DNA from: Bacillota bacterium
GTDB lineage: Bacteria > Bacillota > Clostridia > Lachnospirales > Lachnospiraceae
DNA length: 64,000 nt
Assembly (NCBI GenBank): GCA_023407575.1
Contig: JAEYLX010000019.1
Coordinates: 1-64,000 of the forward strand
Reading direction: 5' to 3'
Shown here in pieces: positions 54,205-63,913 of the stretch. How positions within the stretch are numbered: the first letter of the stretch is position 1; each line of letters opens with the position of its first letter. Below the pieces are notes generated by a model. That model was given only the letters and a program-made list of their open reading frames with translations, was not told the DNA's origin and did not search any database. Made by a program: the position numbers and the translations under genes.

Positions 54205-55253
54205 TCTTCTATATATAACCCTATCAGCTTAACCAATAAATCTTTAAAGGATAAACCGATGCCTTTCATCATATTGGGATAACGACTATGTGACGTAAAT
54301 CCAGGTATGGTATTAACTTCATTAAACACGATTTCTCCAGATGGAGTTAAAAACATATCAACTCTTGCAAAACCAGAACATCCAAGGGCTTTGTAAATTA
54401 CTTGGGCTGTTTCTTGTACTCTTTTTTCGCAGGAAGCATCAATTCTTGCAGGCATATGAATCTTTGAACTTTTTAAGGTGTATTTTTCAGTAAAATCAAA
54501 AAATCCATCGGTCAATTCTATCTCATCCACTCTTCCAATAATAAAATCTCGATTGCCTAAGATAGCACACCCCACCTCAAACCCTTCTATGTTTTCTTCA
54601 ATAATAACCTCACGATCATATTCAAACGCCACCTCGATAGCTTTTATCAGCTCTTCTTTACCCTCAATTTTTGTTATTCCAAAGGAAGATCCAGCTCGTA
54701 GAGGTTTAATAAATAAGGGATACTTTAATTCTTGAACAGCAGTATATAGTTTAGCTTTACTTATCGGTTTCTGAATAACTATGGACTTAGGAACAGAAAT
54801 TCCTGTACTGTTAACAACCTTATGTGCTCGATCCTTGTCCATGCATAGAGCGGAAGAAAGCGTGTCACAGCCAATAAAAGGTATACCCGCCAGCTCCAGC
54901 AATCCTTGAACTGTACCATCTTCACCATTCTTCCCATGCAAGACGGGGAAAGCTACATCAAGCTTTATGATTTTATTGCCCTTAGAACTAAATTCAATGA
55001 TTCCCCTAACACTTCGATTCTGTGAAACAACTACATTCGTTAGATTAATTGTATCTTCCAGCCAGATATCATTTTTTATATTCTCATATTCGCCAACATA
55101 TCGAAACCAATCGCCTTCTTTGCTGATGCCAATTGCAACAATTTCATATTTTACATTATTTAAATTCGTCAGCACTGCGTAAGCAGATTGTAGTGAGACG
55201 GAATATTCTGAAGAATTTCCTCCGAAGATTACTGCAATTTTTTTCTTATCCAT
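54201..55253 (-). CDS. vanG: D-alanine--D-serine ligase, VanG type
   Basis: This 350-residue ATP-grasp enzyme joins D-Ala to D-Ser. The N-terminus IAVIFGGNSSEYSVSL is typical of D-Ala ligases. The loop FDFTEKYTLKSSKIHMPA contains EKY, found in D-Ser-accepting VanC/VanG-type enzymes, rather than the features of D-lactate-accepting VanA/B. The ATP-binding region has FIKPLRAGSSFGI, and EVNTIPGFTSHSRYP ends the active site. AGGAG precedes the ATG. The gene is first of a three-gene coupled set with vanXY and vanT, matching the C. difficile vanG layout. Confidence 0.93.
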   Translation of the reverse strand: MDKKKIAVIFGGNSSEYSVSLQSAYAVLTNLNNVKYEIVAIGISKEGDWFRYVGEYENIKNDIWLEDTINLTNVVVSQNRSVRGIIEFSSKGNKIIKLDVAFPVLHGKNGEDGTVQGLLELAGIPFIGCDTLSSALCMDKDRAHKVVNSTGISVPKSIVIQKPISKAKLYTAVQELKYPLFIKPLRAGSSFGITKIEGKEELIKAIEVAFEYDREVIIEENIEGFEVGCAILGNRDFIIGRVDEIELTDGFFDFTEKYTLKSSKIHMPARIDASCEKRVQETAQVIYKALGCSGFARVDMFLTPSGEIVFNEVNTIPGFTSHSRYPNMMKGIGLSFKDLLVKLIGLYIEE

Positions 55254-55325
55254 TTAAATTCTCCTCATCCTACTTGTTATTTAATACAATTTTGAATCAC
55301 TTGAAGATACACCCACGCTATGAGC

Positions 55326-55381
55326 AAATAAAAAAAGCATTCGTACTTCGATATACCAATCATATCGAAAGTAGAAATGCT
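55326..55381 (-). terminator. terminator or attenuator between vanS and vanG
   Basis: An imperfect stem of about 18 bp (GCATTCGTACTTCGATAT at 55337-55354 against 55362-55380) is followed on the minus strand by TTTTTTTATTTG. It lies between the vanS stop and the vanG start, so the regulatory and resistance genes are probably separate transcripts, with a vanG promoter in 55254-55325. Confidence 0.75.
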
Positions 55382-55441
55382 CTTTCTTCGTTTTCCTATC
55401 TTTGATTCTTACTTTTTAATATTGAATTTCTTACAAATTTC

Positions 55442-56536
55442 CTACAAAACAGGCAGTGATAGTTCAAATACGATTAATTCGTCTTCACTTCTAGCAGAAA
55501 TTGTACCACCGTGCAATTCAATAATTTCCTTTGCTATGGCAAGTCCCAGCCCTGCACCGCCGCTCTTTGTGGCACGTGCACTGTCCAGCCTGTAAAATTG
55601 CTCAAAAATTCGCTGCAGCTTTTCCTGTGGGATGGTATTCCCATGATTTCGAAACGTAACTTTAACTTCTCTTTCTCTTTGCGTTACAGCAATATCTATC
55701 GTACTATTCTCGAAACTATAATTAACCGCATTCCTCAATAAATTATCAAAAACACGTTGTATTTTATCAACATCACATTTTAGTACTATATCCGGCGATG
55801 CGTTTAAGGTACAGTGAAGTCCCTTTTCCTCAAGCATTGGCTGAAATTCAAACGTAATCTGTTCCAGCATTCTAGTTAAATTAACCTGACTTTTATCAAG
55901 GGTAATATTAGATAGATTGAATCTGGTTATCTCAAAGAATTCATTAATCAAATCCTCCAAGCGTTCTGCTTTACTTAAAGAGATTGACAAATACTTTTCT
56001 CTTAGCTCCTCCGATATTTTACCTTCATCTCTTAGCAAGGATAGGTATCCAATTACAGAGGTCAGTGGTGTTTTTAAATCATGTGCCAGATAAACCACCA
56101 AATCATTTTTTCTTTGCTCTGCGTCTTTCGCAATCCGTTCATTCTCTTGGATATTCATTTTAGTCTGATTCATTTTAGATTCTATTTCTTTTAATTGGTC
56201 TGACAATTCTATAAGCTTATTATCACTTTGATAGATCTGATCAACAGCACCAATCACCTCTTGAATGTAGGAAAATGGCTTTCTCCAGAAATACAAAAAG
56301 ATTACAATATACCCAAAAACAATGTATGCAAAAGCTAATACATCAAGTCTCATGCCAAACCATTGGGCTACTATATAAAACAACTCCTGCCCAAACCACA
56401 CCCTGGAACTATAAAAGTTAATAGCAAACGTATATATAAAAACACCTAAAAGTGTATATAGTACAAGTGATATTACTAATCTTAGAAGCAAGGAGTTCCT
56501 TAATCTTTTAGCAAGACTTTTTTTCTTATTCTTCAA
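55442..56536 (-). CDS. vanS: VanS-type sensor histidine kinase
   Basis: This 364-residue kinase has two membrane helices (about 18-42 and 66-84) around a short extracellular loop, and a linker. The phosphoacceptor is H152 in LAHDLKTPLTSVIGYL, and the ATPase region contains DNLLRNAVNYSFENS and GGAGLGLAIAKEIIELHGG. The short sensor loop fits VanS proteins of the VanC/E/G group. It starts with TTG at 56536, overlapping the vanR end by 11 bp; there is no nearby ATG. It should phosphorylate the adjacent VanR in response to glycopeptide stress. Confidence 0.9.
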   Translation of the reverse strand: MKNKKKSLAKRLRNSLLLRLVISLVLYTLLGVFIYTFAINFYSSRVWFGQELFYIVAQWFGMRLDVLAFAYIVFGYIVIFLYFWRKPFSYIQEVIGAVDQIYQSDNKLIELSDQLKEIESKMNQTKMNIQENERIAKDAEQRKNDLVVYLAHDLKTPLTSVIGYLSLLRDEGKISEELREKYLSISLSKAERLEDLINEFFEITRFNLSNITLDKSQVNLTRMLEQITFEFQPMLEEKGLHCTLNASPDIVLKCDVDKIQRVFDNLLRNAVNYSFENSTIDIAVTQREREVKVTFRNHGNTIPQEKLQRIFEQFYRLDSARATKSGGAGLGLAIAKEIIELHGGTISARSEDELIVFELSLPVL

Positions 56537-57227
56537 TTTTATAGCCTACCCCCCATACTGTTTTTATAAATTTAGGATTTTTAGATGGTTCATGAAGTTT
56601 TTCCCTTAATCGTCCGATATGCGCCATTACAGTATTGTTATTGTCTAAGTATTTATCACCCCAAACTGCTTCAAATAATTCTTCCGAGGATACTACCTTA
56701 CCTCTATGCTCGCACAAATACCAAAGAATTGAAAACTCAAGGGGCGTAAGTGTTACATCCTTTCCAAATAAAGTACATCTATGGGTCGTCTTATTAATAA
56801 TCAAGCCTTTTACATCATACTCATTTATATCCGATACGCTTTTATCATTTACGGTATTGTAAATCATGTAACGACGTAATTGGGTCTTTACCCTCGCTAC
56901 AACCTCCAAGGGATTAAAAGGTTTCGTTATATAATCATCCGCCCCCATGGTAAGTCCCATAATTTTATCCGTGTCTTCTACCTTTGCCGTCAGCATAATA
57001 ATTGGAAAAAAGGATTTTTCTCTGATTTTTTGGCAGATATGAAACCCACTAATATCCGGGAGCATTACGTCTAAAATCGCAATATCCAGTTTTGTGGTTC
57101 CAATGCATTGTAAGGCATCCATACCCGTATAAAACTTATACACTGTATACCCGTCATTTTTCAAATAGACTTCAATTAGATCAGCGATTTCCTTTTCATC
57201 GTCTACGATCAATATGCTTTCGTTCAT
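56526..57227 (-). CDS. vanR: VanR-type response regulator (OmpR family)
   Basis: This 233-residue regulator has a receiver domain (about 1-120; phosphorylated D53 in AILDVMLP, signalling lysine in YITKPFNP) and a winged-helix DNA-binding domain (about 135-233; ILWYLCEHRGKVVSSEELFE and VMAHIGRLREKL). It is coupled to vanS and should activate the vanG-vanXY-vanT transcript and probably itself. Upstream DNA holds a palindrome and two 31-bp direct repeats that could be binding sites. Confidence 0.92.
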   Translation of the reverse strand: MNESILIVDDEKEIADLIEVYLKNDGYTVYKFYTGMDALQCIGTTKLDIAILDVMLPDISGFHICQKIREKSFFPIIMLTAKVEDTDKIMGLTMGADDYITKPFNPLEVVARVKTQLRRYMIYNTVNDKSVSDINEYDVKGLIINKTTHRCTLFGKDVTLTPLEFSILWYLCEHRGKVVSSEELFEAVWGDKYLDNNNTVMAHIGRLREKLHEPSKNPKFIKTVWGVGYKIEE

Positions 57228-57378
57228 AGTAGTATTTCCCTCTCCCTCTATACATTAAGTTTTTGATATCAAAAAACCTACACTCTTATTTTAAACAAAA
57301 TCTAAAAACATTATATATTATATTTCCCCAAAATCCAATAACAGGTATTCAGCTCTAAATAGAACGAAATAATTTCTT

Positions 57379-57474
57379 TATAAAATAGTATTTATGTTAC
57401 TATTTTACACCTTATCTAATTGCAGTAAAAAAGTAGCATTTTCTATAAAATTGTATTCATGTTACTATTTTACA
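57379..57474. repeat. pair of 31-bp direct repeats upstream of vanR
   Basis: Copies at 57379-57409 and 57444-57474 match at 29 of 31 positions by eye and are spaced 65 bp start to start. Each contains ATGTTACTATTTTACA and a small inverted element (AATAGTA against TACTATT in the first copy). They could be regulator-binding sites. Confidence 0.85.
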
Positions 57475-57555
57475 TTTACAAAATAATAATTACACATTCC
57501 ACTACTGGCATACTTAGGATTAGATATTATTAGGAAGGACAATGTGTAGTATTAC

Positions 57556-57602
57556 ATGAAAAATCCGCCACAAAGGTCTATATCTTTGTGACGGATTTTC
57601 AT
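57556..57602 (-). terminator. terminator of the GH16 gene
   Basis: Near-perfect arms (57556-57575 and 57584-57602, core CACAAAG/CTTTGTG with ATCCG/CGGAT) form a stem followed on the minus strand by TTTTTCATG. It lies about 100 bases past the GH16 stop. Confidence 0.85.
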
Positions 57603-57629
57603 AAACTCAATTAGCTGCTTAACTCAAGC

Positions 57630-57682
57630 TTTGCAGTATAAGTCTTGCAGTATAAACCTTGCAGAACAAGTCTTGCTAAAAA
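57630..57682. repeat. short array of 14-bp TTGCA repeats in the GH16 3' region
   Basis: Three units of 14 bp (TTTGCAGTATAAGT, CTTGCAGTATAAAC, CTTGCAGAACAAGT) and a partial fourth (CTTGCTAAAA) lie between the GH16 stop and its terminator. The period and the TTGCA core match the longer array at 45205. Confidence 0.8.
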
Positions 57683-57703
57683 TTATTAACTGCGAAGTTT
57701 GGG

Positions 57704-60700
57704 CTACTTAACTTTAATGGTTGTTTTTACAACCTTCTTCTTACCACTATAGAGCGTTATTGTGGTTGTAATTATTGCTGTTCCCTTACCAACTGCTGTA
57801 ATCTTACCATTTTTATCGACGGTAGCTACCGTTTTATCAGAAGACAAATAGGTTACAGTTGCTCTACCCAATGCACTCTGTGAGGCTGGATCTGTAATTT
57901 TTTTAACTATTTCTAAAGAAAGTGGCAGTTCAATCTTTATTTGGGTTGACTTCTTCTTACTTGTTGTCAGAGATAAAGTAGTTGTTGCAGGTGCTACCGT
58001 AATCTGATTCACAAGACTTGTCGTATATTTTGCAGCTGCACTATCAAGCAAAATTACATAGTCAGAACCGTATAACGCATTAATTGTAATATAACCCTGG
58101 TCGTCTACTACATATTTTGTATTAAAAGGAAGAGTTTCAAGTTTGCCAGTTTCTTCATTGTAACTGTAGAGCACTACCTTAGTTGTTCCTGTTGTTTTTA
58201 TAAGGTCACCTACATACACTTTAACACCTGACTGTGCTGGTAGTAATCCCTCATGATTAAGATGAATGACAACGCCTTCTCCTAAGCTGCCTTTGCTATT
58301 TATTACTTTTAACAACTCTGCATCCTTTAGATTCACTCGCTCCAAACTAATACTAACATCAGCAAGTTTTTGTTTAGCGGAAGCAAGCAATTTAGCATCA
58401 AAGGTCCAGCTATAGATTATCTTTCCAGATTTATCATTGATGTTAATGATCAAATCTTTACCAGATTCTTTTATAGCTTGAAGCACCTCAAGGCTCAAAG
58501 TAACATTTGGAGTTTTATCCTCCGACCCTGAAGTAGTTTCTGGTATGGTAACCGATATTGTAATCTTGGAGACTTCCTTATCAGCTATCTCCTTTTCTAA
58601 ATCCTTTGTAGATACTGGTAATTCAATTGAGTTATCCGCTTCGTTGATATCCTCTAAGGAGAATTCCACCCGTATCTCACCCTTCACTTTTGGTGTTGGT
58701 GTAGGGGTTGCCGTAGGTGCAGGTGTTGGAGGGTTAGTAGGAACACTATAAACCGTGATTACCTTTGTACCAACTATACCGGAACCATCCTGTGCTGTTG
58801 CTTTAACCGTAACAGTCCCTACCTGGGTTGCCGTTAATAACCCACTTGTACTGATGGTTGCTGTTCCTGTACCATTCTCCACACTCCATACTACCAATGC
58901 ATTGGTTGCATTGTTTGGTAATACTGCTGCATTCATCTGTAAACTATAGCCCTTCTCAACATTGGATGAATTGCTATTCACTGTGATTGATGTCACTTTA
59001 ATCTCTTCCGGAGCTGCAGCATCAATCTTAAAGGAAGCTGCAGACAGGGACTTACCCTGATAGGTTACTGATACTACAACACTCTGTTCAAAGGACTTCT
59101 GTTCCAACGCAGTAAAATCAATAACTACTGTCCTGGTTGCTTCATTCCAACTGTAATTGCTAGCTGAAAGTAGCTCTGCAAGCCCGTCATTAACCGCTAA
59201 GGTCAAAGCAAAATCGGATACTACAGGTGCTGTTGTCGGAACCTTATCCAGTAAAATGTTAATTACTCCGTTGGCTGCAGTTACACTTTCTAACACCGCA
59301 AGGATTTCTTCTCCTTCAATGGTCACTCCTGCAGTAACATTACTGAAAGCACTATCCTTATATAGCTGGCTTCCAGGTTCAGCAATTGCTTTTACTTGAT
59401 AATAATAGGTTCCTGCTACTAATCCATTATCTGTATAAGCATTAGTTTCAGTTGTTCCAAGGAAAGTGAAAACACTATCCGCTCCCTCTGAACGATACAC
59501 ATTATATTTTACTGCATTGGTAACCCTATCCCATATTAGTTTTACAGAACCAGTCTCTTCCTGCAGTGTTGCACTTACATTCTGTGGTGTATCCAGCACA
59601 ATCAATACTGGTTCATTTACCACTTCCTTGAACTGTATGTTCGTAATATTTAACGTATGTGGCTTCACATTAAATTCTGCACCACCAGCCAGGAATAAAA
59701 CATAAAAATCTGACTTTGCTCCAGGTGAAACTACTATTTCATAGCTATGATTTCCAGGCGTAATCGTTAGTGTCTGCTGCGAAGGTTGTGTACTCATTTC
59801 TACCACAAGACCACGATTATCTGTTACTGATGGTTCCTCATAGATAAGTTCTGCATCAAAAGACAGTTTATACTCTTTACCTGCAAAGGTACTTATTCCG
59901 GATTTCTTTGCCTGCATGGACCAAAATTCAGGTCCTCCCCACTGTGAGGTTATCGTAGCTACAAAATCTACGGTAAAGCTATTATCAATACAGGTTACGT
60001 TACCTTGGTCTCCATCTCCAACCCAGGTAAACCATTCCCCTGTGAAGAGGTTTTCACCGGCTGAGCCTAATATCTTAACCGGAATAGTAATTGCTTTATA
60101 TCCATCTGCTTTAATTGCAAAATTATAAGTGCCCGCCTGCGTTACTGCATTTTTATCAATGGTGATGGTATTCTCTGATTTGTTCATAACAACAAATGGA
60201 TTCACATTTTCACCGTTCATTGTTACCGTAATAGACTTCGCTTCCCAAACACTGTTTTCTGTATAATTTAATACAATATCACTTCCTAAAATCACTGCTT
60301 GGGATAATGAAATCGTAGGAATTTGTATTGCTTCAACCTGTTCCGGTGTAGCAGCATATAACTTTACATTATCAAAGTAAATGCTATGTGGGCCAACATT
60401 CGGGAAGTCCTCCAGACATCCATTTACGTTACCCATCATGAATAGTATGGAGGCCGCTTTTGAAGCTGCAACACCTCTAAAAGTAATATAATAGGTATCT
60501 GTATCATTGGTTAAATCAACAATAGTTTGGGACGGCGTTCCTAAGTTGCCAAACTCTAATTGAATAGGACGATTAATGGACGAAGAAGCATCAAATTGAA
60601 GAATATAATATTCATTTGCTTCAATCTCAATATTGGATTGCTTAAATTGACTATCCCAATTATTTTTTTCGGTACTAACTATATTAATAACTGCTTTGCC

Positions 60701-63589
60701 ATTTTCCGCTGCTGCCGTACCATTTACAACATTCCAATCTGCGAACCAAGTAGTCCATCCATCCAGATTTGCCTCAAAGGTTCCATTTGTAATAAGATTG
60801 CCTGAAGCTTCTAAAATGGTCTGTGTAATTGCCTTGGTCGTTGCATAACCTTCTGCAGCAAATTTGATGGAGTAGTTACCTGCAGCAGGCATAGCACTGC
60901 TTGCAATTGTTAATGTATTATTACCATTAACCGTTACATCGCTGCTATTAATAGCAGTACCATTCACATAAGTAGTTGTAAGCTTAGATGCCCAATTTTC
61001 ATCATTGTATTTAATTACAACTGGTGTTCCTTCTTTCACGTTACCCGCTGATGTTACACCTGCTGGTTTAGCATGCCCTTCCGGAATTTCAATCTTGGAA
61101 CCATCCACTTCCACATCAATACTGTCAATAGAGAAATCGTATGCACCTTCACCAATACCGAAGTACATGGATAATTTCCCTGTTTTGTCACCACTTGGTT
61201 TATACTCTATACTTACTGTATTGCCACCAGCTTTAAATTCATAATCTTTCTGTACCCCATCCGGTGTCTCAATTTTAATTGTCTTATTCTTACTGCCATT
61301 TAAATGCACTGTAACCTTATACGGAACTCCTCCAACAAAGGACATGGAAGAACTCTGCACGCCCACACAATAGAAGGTAGGATTAGCTCCTATCACAGAA
61401 TGTACAGTAAGAACACCATTTGTGACGTTGTGGTCTTGATATCCAGCATTCTCTGACCAGATATTCCAACCGTCAGCACCGTTGTAGAAATCTCCATTAT
61501 ATAATGGCCAGAAGTCTACCTTGGACCAATCCATATTGTTGTTACTGGTTCTAACCATGGACACATTATCCAGATACACGGTATTATTACCTGTTACTAT
61601 TTCTAAAACACCTTCTGCATCTGTAACCTCTGCTGCCATTGAAAAATCAAAGGAATATGGTATTGATTTATAATTAGTATCCAAAGCAATTGTTTCAGTT
61701 GCATATTCTGTAACTCTGTCTTTACTTAACACTCTAACTTTTATATCCCCTGGCACTACTGACTTAGCATCCAGTGAAATTTTATATGAGTCTCCACTTA
61801 ATAAGTTCATACCTTTTTGTAAGACTTTAGATCCCTCTGCAGAACCAACTACCTTTAACTCGCGTGTTTGCTTTTCTACACTAATGGTTGCATCAGAAGC
61901 ATGCCAGAAATAATATCTATTCTTGCCTTGATCAAAGGTACCATTATACACATGATTGCCATTTCCAAGAGGTACCTTAGCACTGTCTTCTTCCATAGTA
62001 GGGGTTAATCCCGTACAAACAACCGAGAAATTCTTGAAATAGCAAGCTCCAATCGTTTGTCCCAGATTAAATTCAATTCTACCTGTTGCATCTGTCTTTG
62101 TAGCCATATCAAATACATAGGTATAACTCTTCCAGTCCGGCGTTAAATCCACCGAGTACGTATCAGAATAGGCAGGATATCCACCAATATTACCATACTT
62201 CGCTGCCAAAGACTTGGATACATCCGCTTTCGCATTAAAGGTCAATACATAACGATATCCCTTTGTTAATGGTACATTATGAATTAATTGAACACTGTAA
62301 TTCTGGTCTCCTCCAGCTGATACATCCACCTTTAGGGTATCGTCAGTTACACTTTTTGCTGCTGCCCCATTAAGCATTGTAGATAGATACCAAGCTTTAG
62401 CTGGTTCTGATGGATAGTTTGAGGTTGTTTTTATTTCAGCTAATGCAGAGTCAACAAAATTTGTCTCATTAATTACACCGGATATAAGATGATCATCTGC
62501 TTCATCCACTGGCTTTACTACTTGATTTTCCATTAATGTATAATCTGCTATTTCTCCTGTGGCAGAGTCCACCAGATCATACACTCTGACATAATCCACA
62601 TCCATCCAGGCATTGTTCCAGGATTGACTTAAATTTCCTCCATCAAAATTGCCGCCTACTGCAAGGTTTAACAATAGATAGAAATTCTCATCAAAGGGTG
62701 CTGGGTATGTAAAATCTGTGGCATTATTTGCTGCGGTAGAATACCAGTTACTGGTAGTGTGGAATAATTGATCATCCATATACCAACGCATTTCTCCTGG
62801 TAACCATTCAAGAGCATAAGTATGATATTCCATTACAGTAAAGTTTTCATCGTAATCTATTGCTTCGTTTGCTGAATTATAAGCGCCTCCACTGGACTTA
62901 TTGTTGGGCCATTGGCTTCCGAAATGAAGATTACCCTCCATTACATTCGGTGTTCTTCCACGGATCTCCATAATATCAACTTCACCAGAAGCTGCCCAGG
63001 TACCATAGACATCTTCCGAAGGCATCATCCAAAATGCAGGCCATAAACCAGTGCTATTACCATCTGTCGCATCACTGCCAATTTTTATTCTGGCTTCAAT
63101 ACGTCCATAGGTCTTCGCAAATTTTGTAGTCTTTTCACCACCTGGATTAGGGGAATCATCCATGGTCCACAATCTGGTTGAGGTGTAACTTTTTCCGCCA
63201 TAAAGCGGCTTTTCACTATCCGTAAGTTTTCTTGCTGTTATTTTTAAGATACCATCCGATACCTTTGCATTTTCTCCATTTGTATAATATTCCAGTTCAT
63301 TGTTACCCCAACCGTCGCCAGAATACTCGGCACCGGTACCAATCAAATAGCTCCATTTTGATTGATCCAGAGAGGTTCCATTAAACTCATCGCTCCAGGC
63401 GATTTCCCAGGTCCTTTCATCCTCTGCTGCACCCGATGTTATTTCTCTTGCATCAACTGGGGTTGCTGAGTAATCCGAATCATCCACAGCAGCAGAAACA
63501 GTTTTTGGTGTAACCTCCGGCAGCATTGTCACCGTTAAAGCCACTGACATTGCTACTGCCCAAAATTTAGACCATTTTCTTTCCTTCAC
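57704..63589 (-). CDS. secreted multimodular GH16 beta-glucanase
   Basis: This 1961-residue protein begins with a signal peptide (about 1-34). The GH16 catalytic domain (about 60-345) has the retaining motif GEVDIMEIRG with nucleophile E203, D205 and acid/base E208; WSDEFNGTSLDQSKW starts the fold. This suggests laminarinase or licheninase activity on beta-1,3(4)-glucan. Downstream come several CBM4/9-like modules (about 365-860, 960-1110 and 1200-1330), interleaved immunoglobulin-like domains, a fibronectin type III domain (near 1340-1420), a Big_2 domain (near 1510-1600), a PTPAPTATPTPTP linker, and a C-terminal region ending in another Big_2-like repeat. No LPxTG or SLH anchor is seen, so it is probably released or binds glycan. 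It starts with GTG at 63589 after GGAGGTG. Confidence 0.93.
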   Translation of the reverse strand: MKERKWSKFWAVAMSVALTVTMLPEVTPKTVSAAVDDSDYSATPVDAREITSGAAEDERTWEIAWSDEFNGTSLDQSKWSYLIGTGAEYSGDGWGNNELEYYTNGENAKVSDGILKITARKLTDSEKPLYGGKSYTSTRLWTMDDSPNPGGEKTTKFAKTYGRIEARIKIGSDATDGNSTGLWPAFWMMPSEDVYGTWAASGEVDIMEIRGRTPNVMEGNLHFGSQWPNNKSSGGAYNSANEAIDYDENFTVMEYHTYALEWLPGEMRWYMDDQLFHTTSNWYSTAANNATDFTYPAPFDENFYLLLNLAVGGNFDGGNLSQSWNNAWMDVDYVRVYDLVDSATGEIADYTLMENQVVKPVDEADDHLISGVINETNFVDSALAEIKTTSNYPSEPAKAWYLSTMLNGAAAKSVTDDTLKVDVSAGGDQNYSVQLIHNVPLTKGYRYVLTFNAKADVSKSLAAKYGNIGGYPAYSDTYSVDLTPDWKSYTYVFDMATKTDATGRIEFNLGQTIGACYFKNFSVVCTGLTPTMEEDSAKVPLGNGNHVYNGTFDQGKNRYYFWHASDATISVEKQTRELKVVGSAEGSKVLQKGMNLLSGDSYKISLDAKSVVPGDIKVRVLSKDRVTEYATETIALDTNYKSIPYSFDFSMAAEVTDAEGVLEIVTGNNTVYLDNVSMVRTSNNNMDWSKVDFWPLYNGDFYNGADGWNIWSENAGYQDHNVTNGVLTVHSVIGANPTFYCVGVQSSSMSFVGGVPYKVTVHLNGSKNKTIKIETPDGVQKDYEFKAGGNTVSIEYKPSGDKTGKLSMYFGIGEGAYDFSIDSIDVEVDGSKIEIPEGHAKPAGVTSAGNVKEGTPVVIKYNDENWASKLTTTYVNGTAINSSDVTVNGNNTLTIASSAMPAAGNYSIKFAAEGYATTKAITQTILEASGNLITNGTFEANLDGWTTWFADWNVVNGTAAAENGKAVINIVSTEKNNWDSQFKQSNIEIEANEYYILQFDASSSINRPIQLEFGNLGTPSQTIVDLTNDTDTYYITFRGVAASKAASILFMMGNVNGCLEDFPNVGPHSIYFDNVKLYAATPEQVEAIQIPTISLSQAVILGSDIVLNYTENSVWEAKSITVTMNGENVNPFVVMNKSENTITIDKNAVTQAGTYNFAIKADGYKAITIPVKILGSAGENLFTGEWFTWVGDGDQGNVTCIDNSFTVDFVATITSQWGGPEFWSMQAKKSGISTFAGKEYKLSFDAELIYEEPSVTDNRGLVVEMSTQPSQQTLTITPGNHSYEIVVSPGAKSDFYVLFLAGGAEFNVKPHTLNITNIQFKEVVNEPVLIVLDTPQNVSATLQEETGSVKLIWDRVTNAVKYNVYRSEGADSVFTFLGTTETNAYTDNGLVAGTYYYQVKAIAEPGSQLYKDSAFSNVTAGVTIEGEEILAVLESVTAANGVINILLDKVPTTAPVVSDFALTLAVNDGLAELLSASNYSWNEATRTVVIDFTALEQKSFEQSVVVSVTYQGKSLSAASFKIDAAAPEEIKVTSITVNSNSSNVEKGYSLQMNAAVLPNNATNALVVWSVENGTGTATISTSGLLTATQVGTVTVKATAQDGSGIVGTKVITVYSVPTNPPTPAPTATPTPTPKVKGEIRVEFSLEDINEADNSIELPVSTKDLEKEIADKEVSKITISVTIPETTSGSEDKTPNVTLSLEVLQAIKESGKDLIININDKSGKIIYSWTFDAKLLASAKQKLADVSISLERVNLKDAELLKVINSKGSLGEGVVIHLNHEGLLPAQSGVKVYVGDLIKTTGTTKVVLYSYNEETGKLETLPFNTKYVVDDQGYITINALYGSDYVILLDSAAAKYTTSLVNQITVAPATTTLSLTTSKKKSTQIKIELPLSLEIVKKITDPASQSALGRATVTYLSSDKTVATVDKNGKITAVGKGTAIITTTITLYSGKKKVVKTTIKVK

Positions 63590-63913
63590 AAAAACACCTC
63601 CATCTTACATTTTAGGAATCATAATTTGCATGGTTTAAAACGCTTAATTATGACCCTCTTTATTATCATAATAATTTCCAAATATTGTAAGGTGTTTAAT
63701 TTTAAAAAGGTATCATTATTTACATTATGATTGTGAAGAATTTCTCCTTGTTAAGTAAAAAGCGTGCAATTATTGTCAATAGGATGCCAGGATGTAGACA
63801 AATCCAATTATGAAAAGAATCCTATAAATATAAGTGTATAAAGAATCAACACTATATTTTTATTCTTGCTTATGGTATTCTTTAGTAAATCAGAAGTTGC
63901 AGGGGGATTGAAA
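63590..63913. promoter_or_regulatory. divergent promoter region of GH16 and GNAT genes
   Basis: This 324-bp AT-rich region must hold the leftward GH16 promoter and the rightward GNAT promoter. AGGGGG at 63901-63906 is the ribosome binding site of the right-hand gene. I see no strong palindrome or RNA element. Confidence 0.5.

Larger units (their letters stand above)
57228..57703. promoter_or_regulatory. vanR upstream region with palindrome and 31-bp direct repeats
   Basis: This 476-bp region lies between vanR and the end of the GH16 gene. It contains the palindrome TTTTTGATATCAAAAA (57260-57275), two 31-bp direct repeats (57379-57409 and 57444-57474), the GH16 terminator (57556-57602) and a short 14-bp repeat array (57630-57682). 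The vanR promoter must lie in its left part. No gene is seen. Confidence 0.6.
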
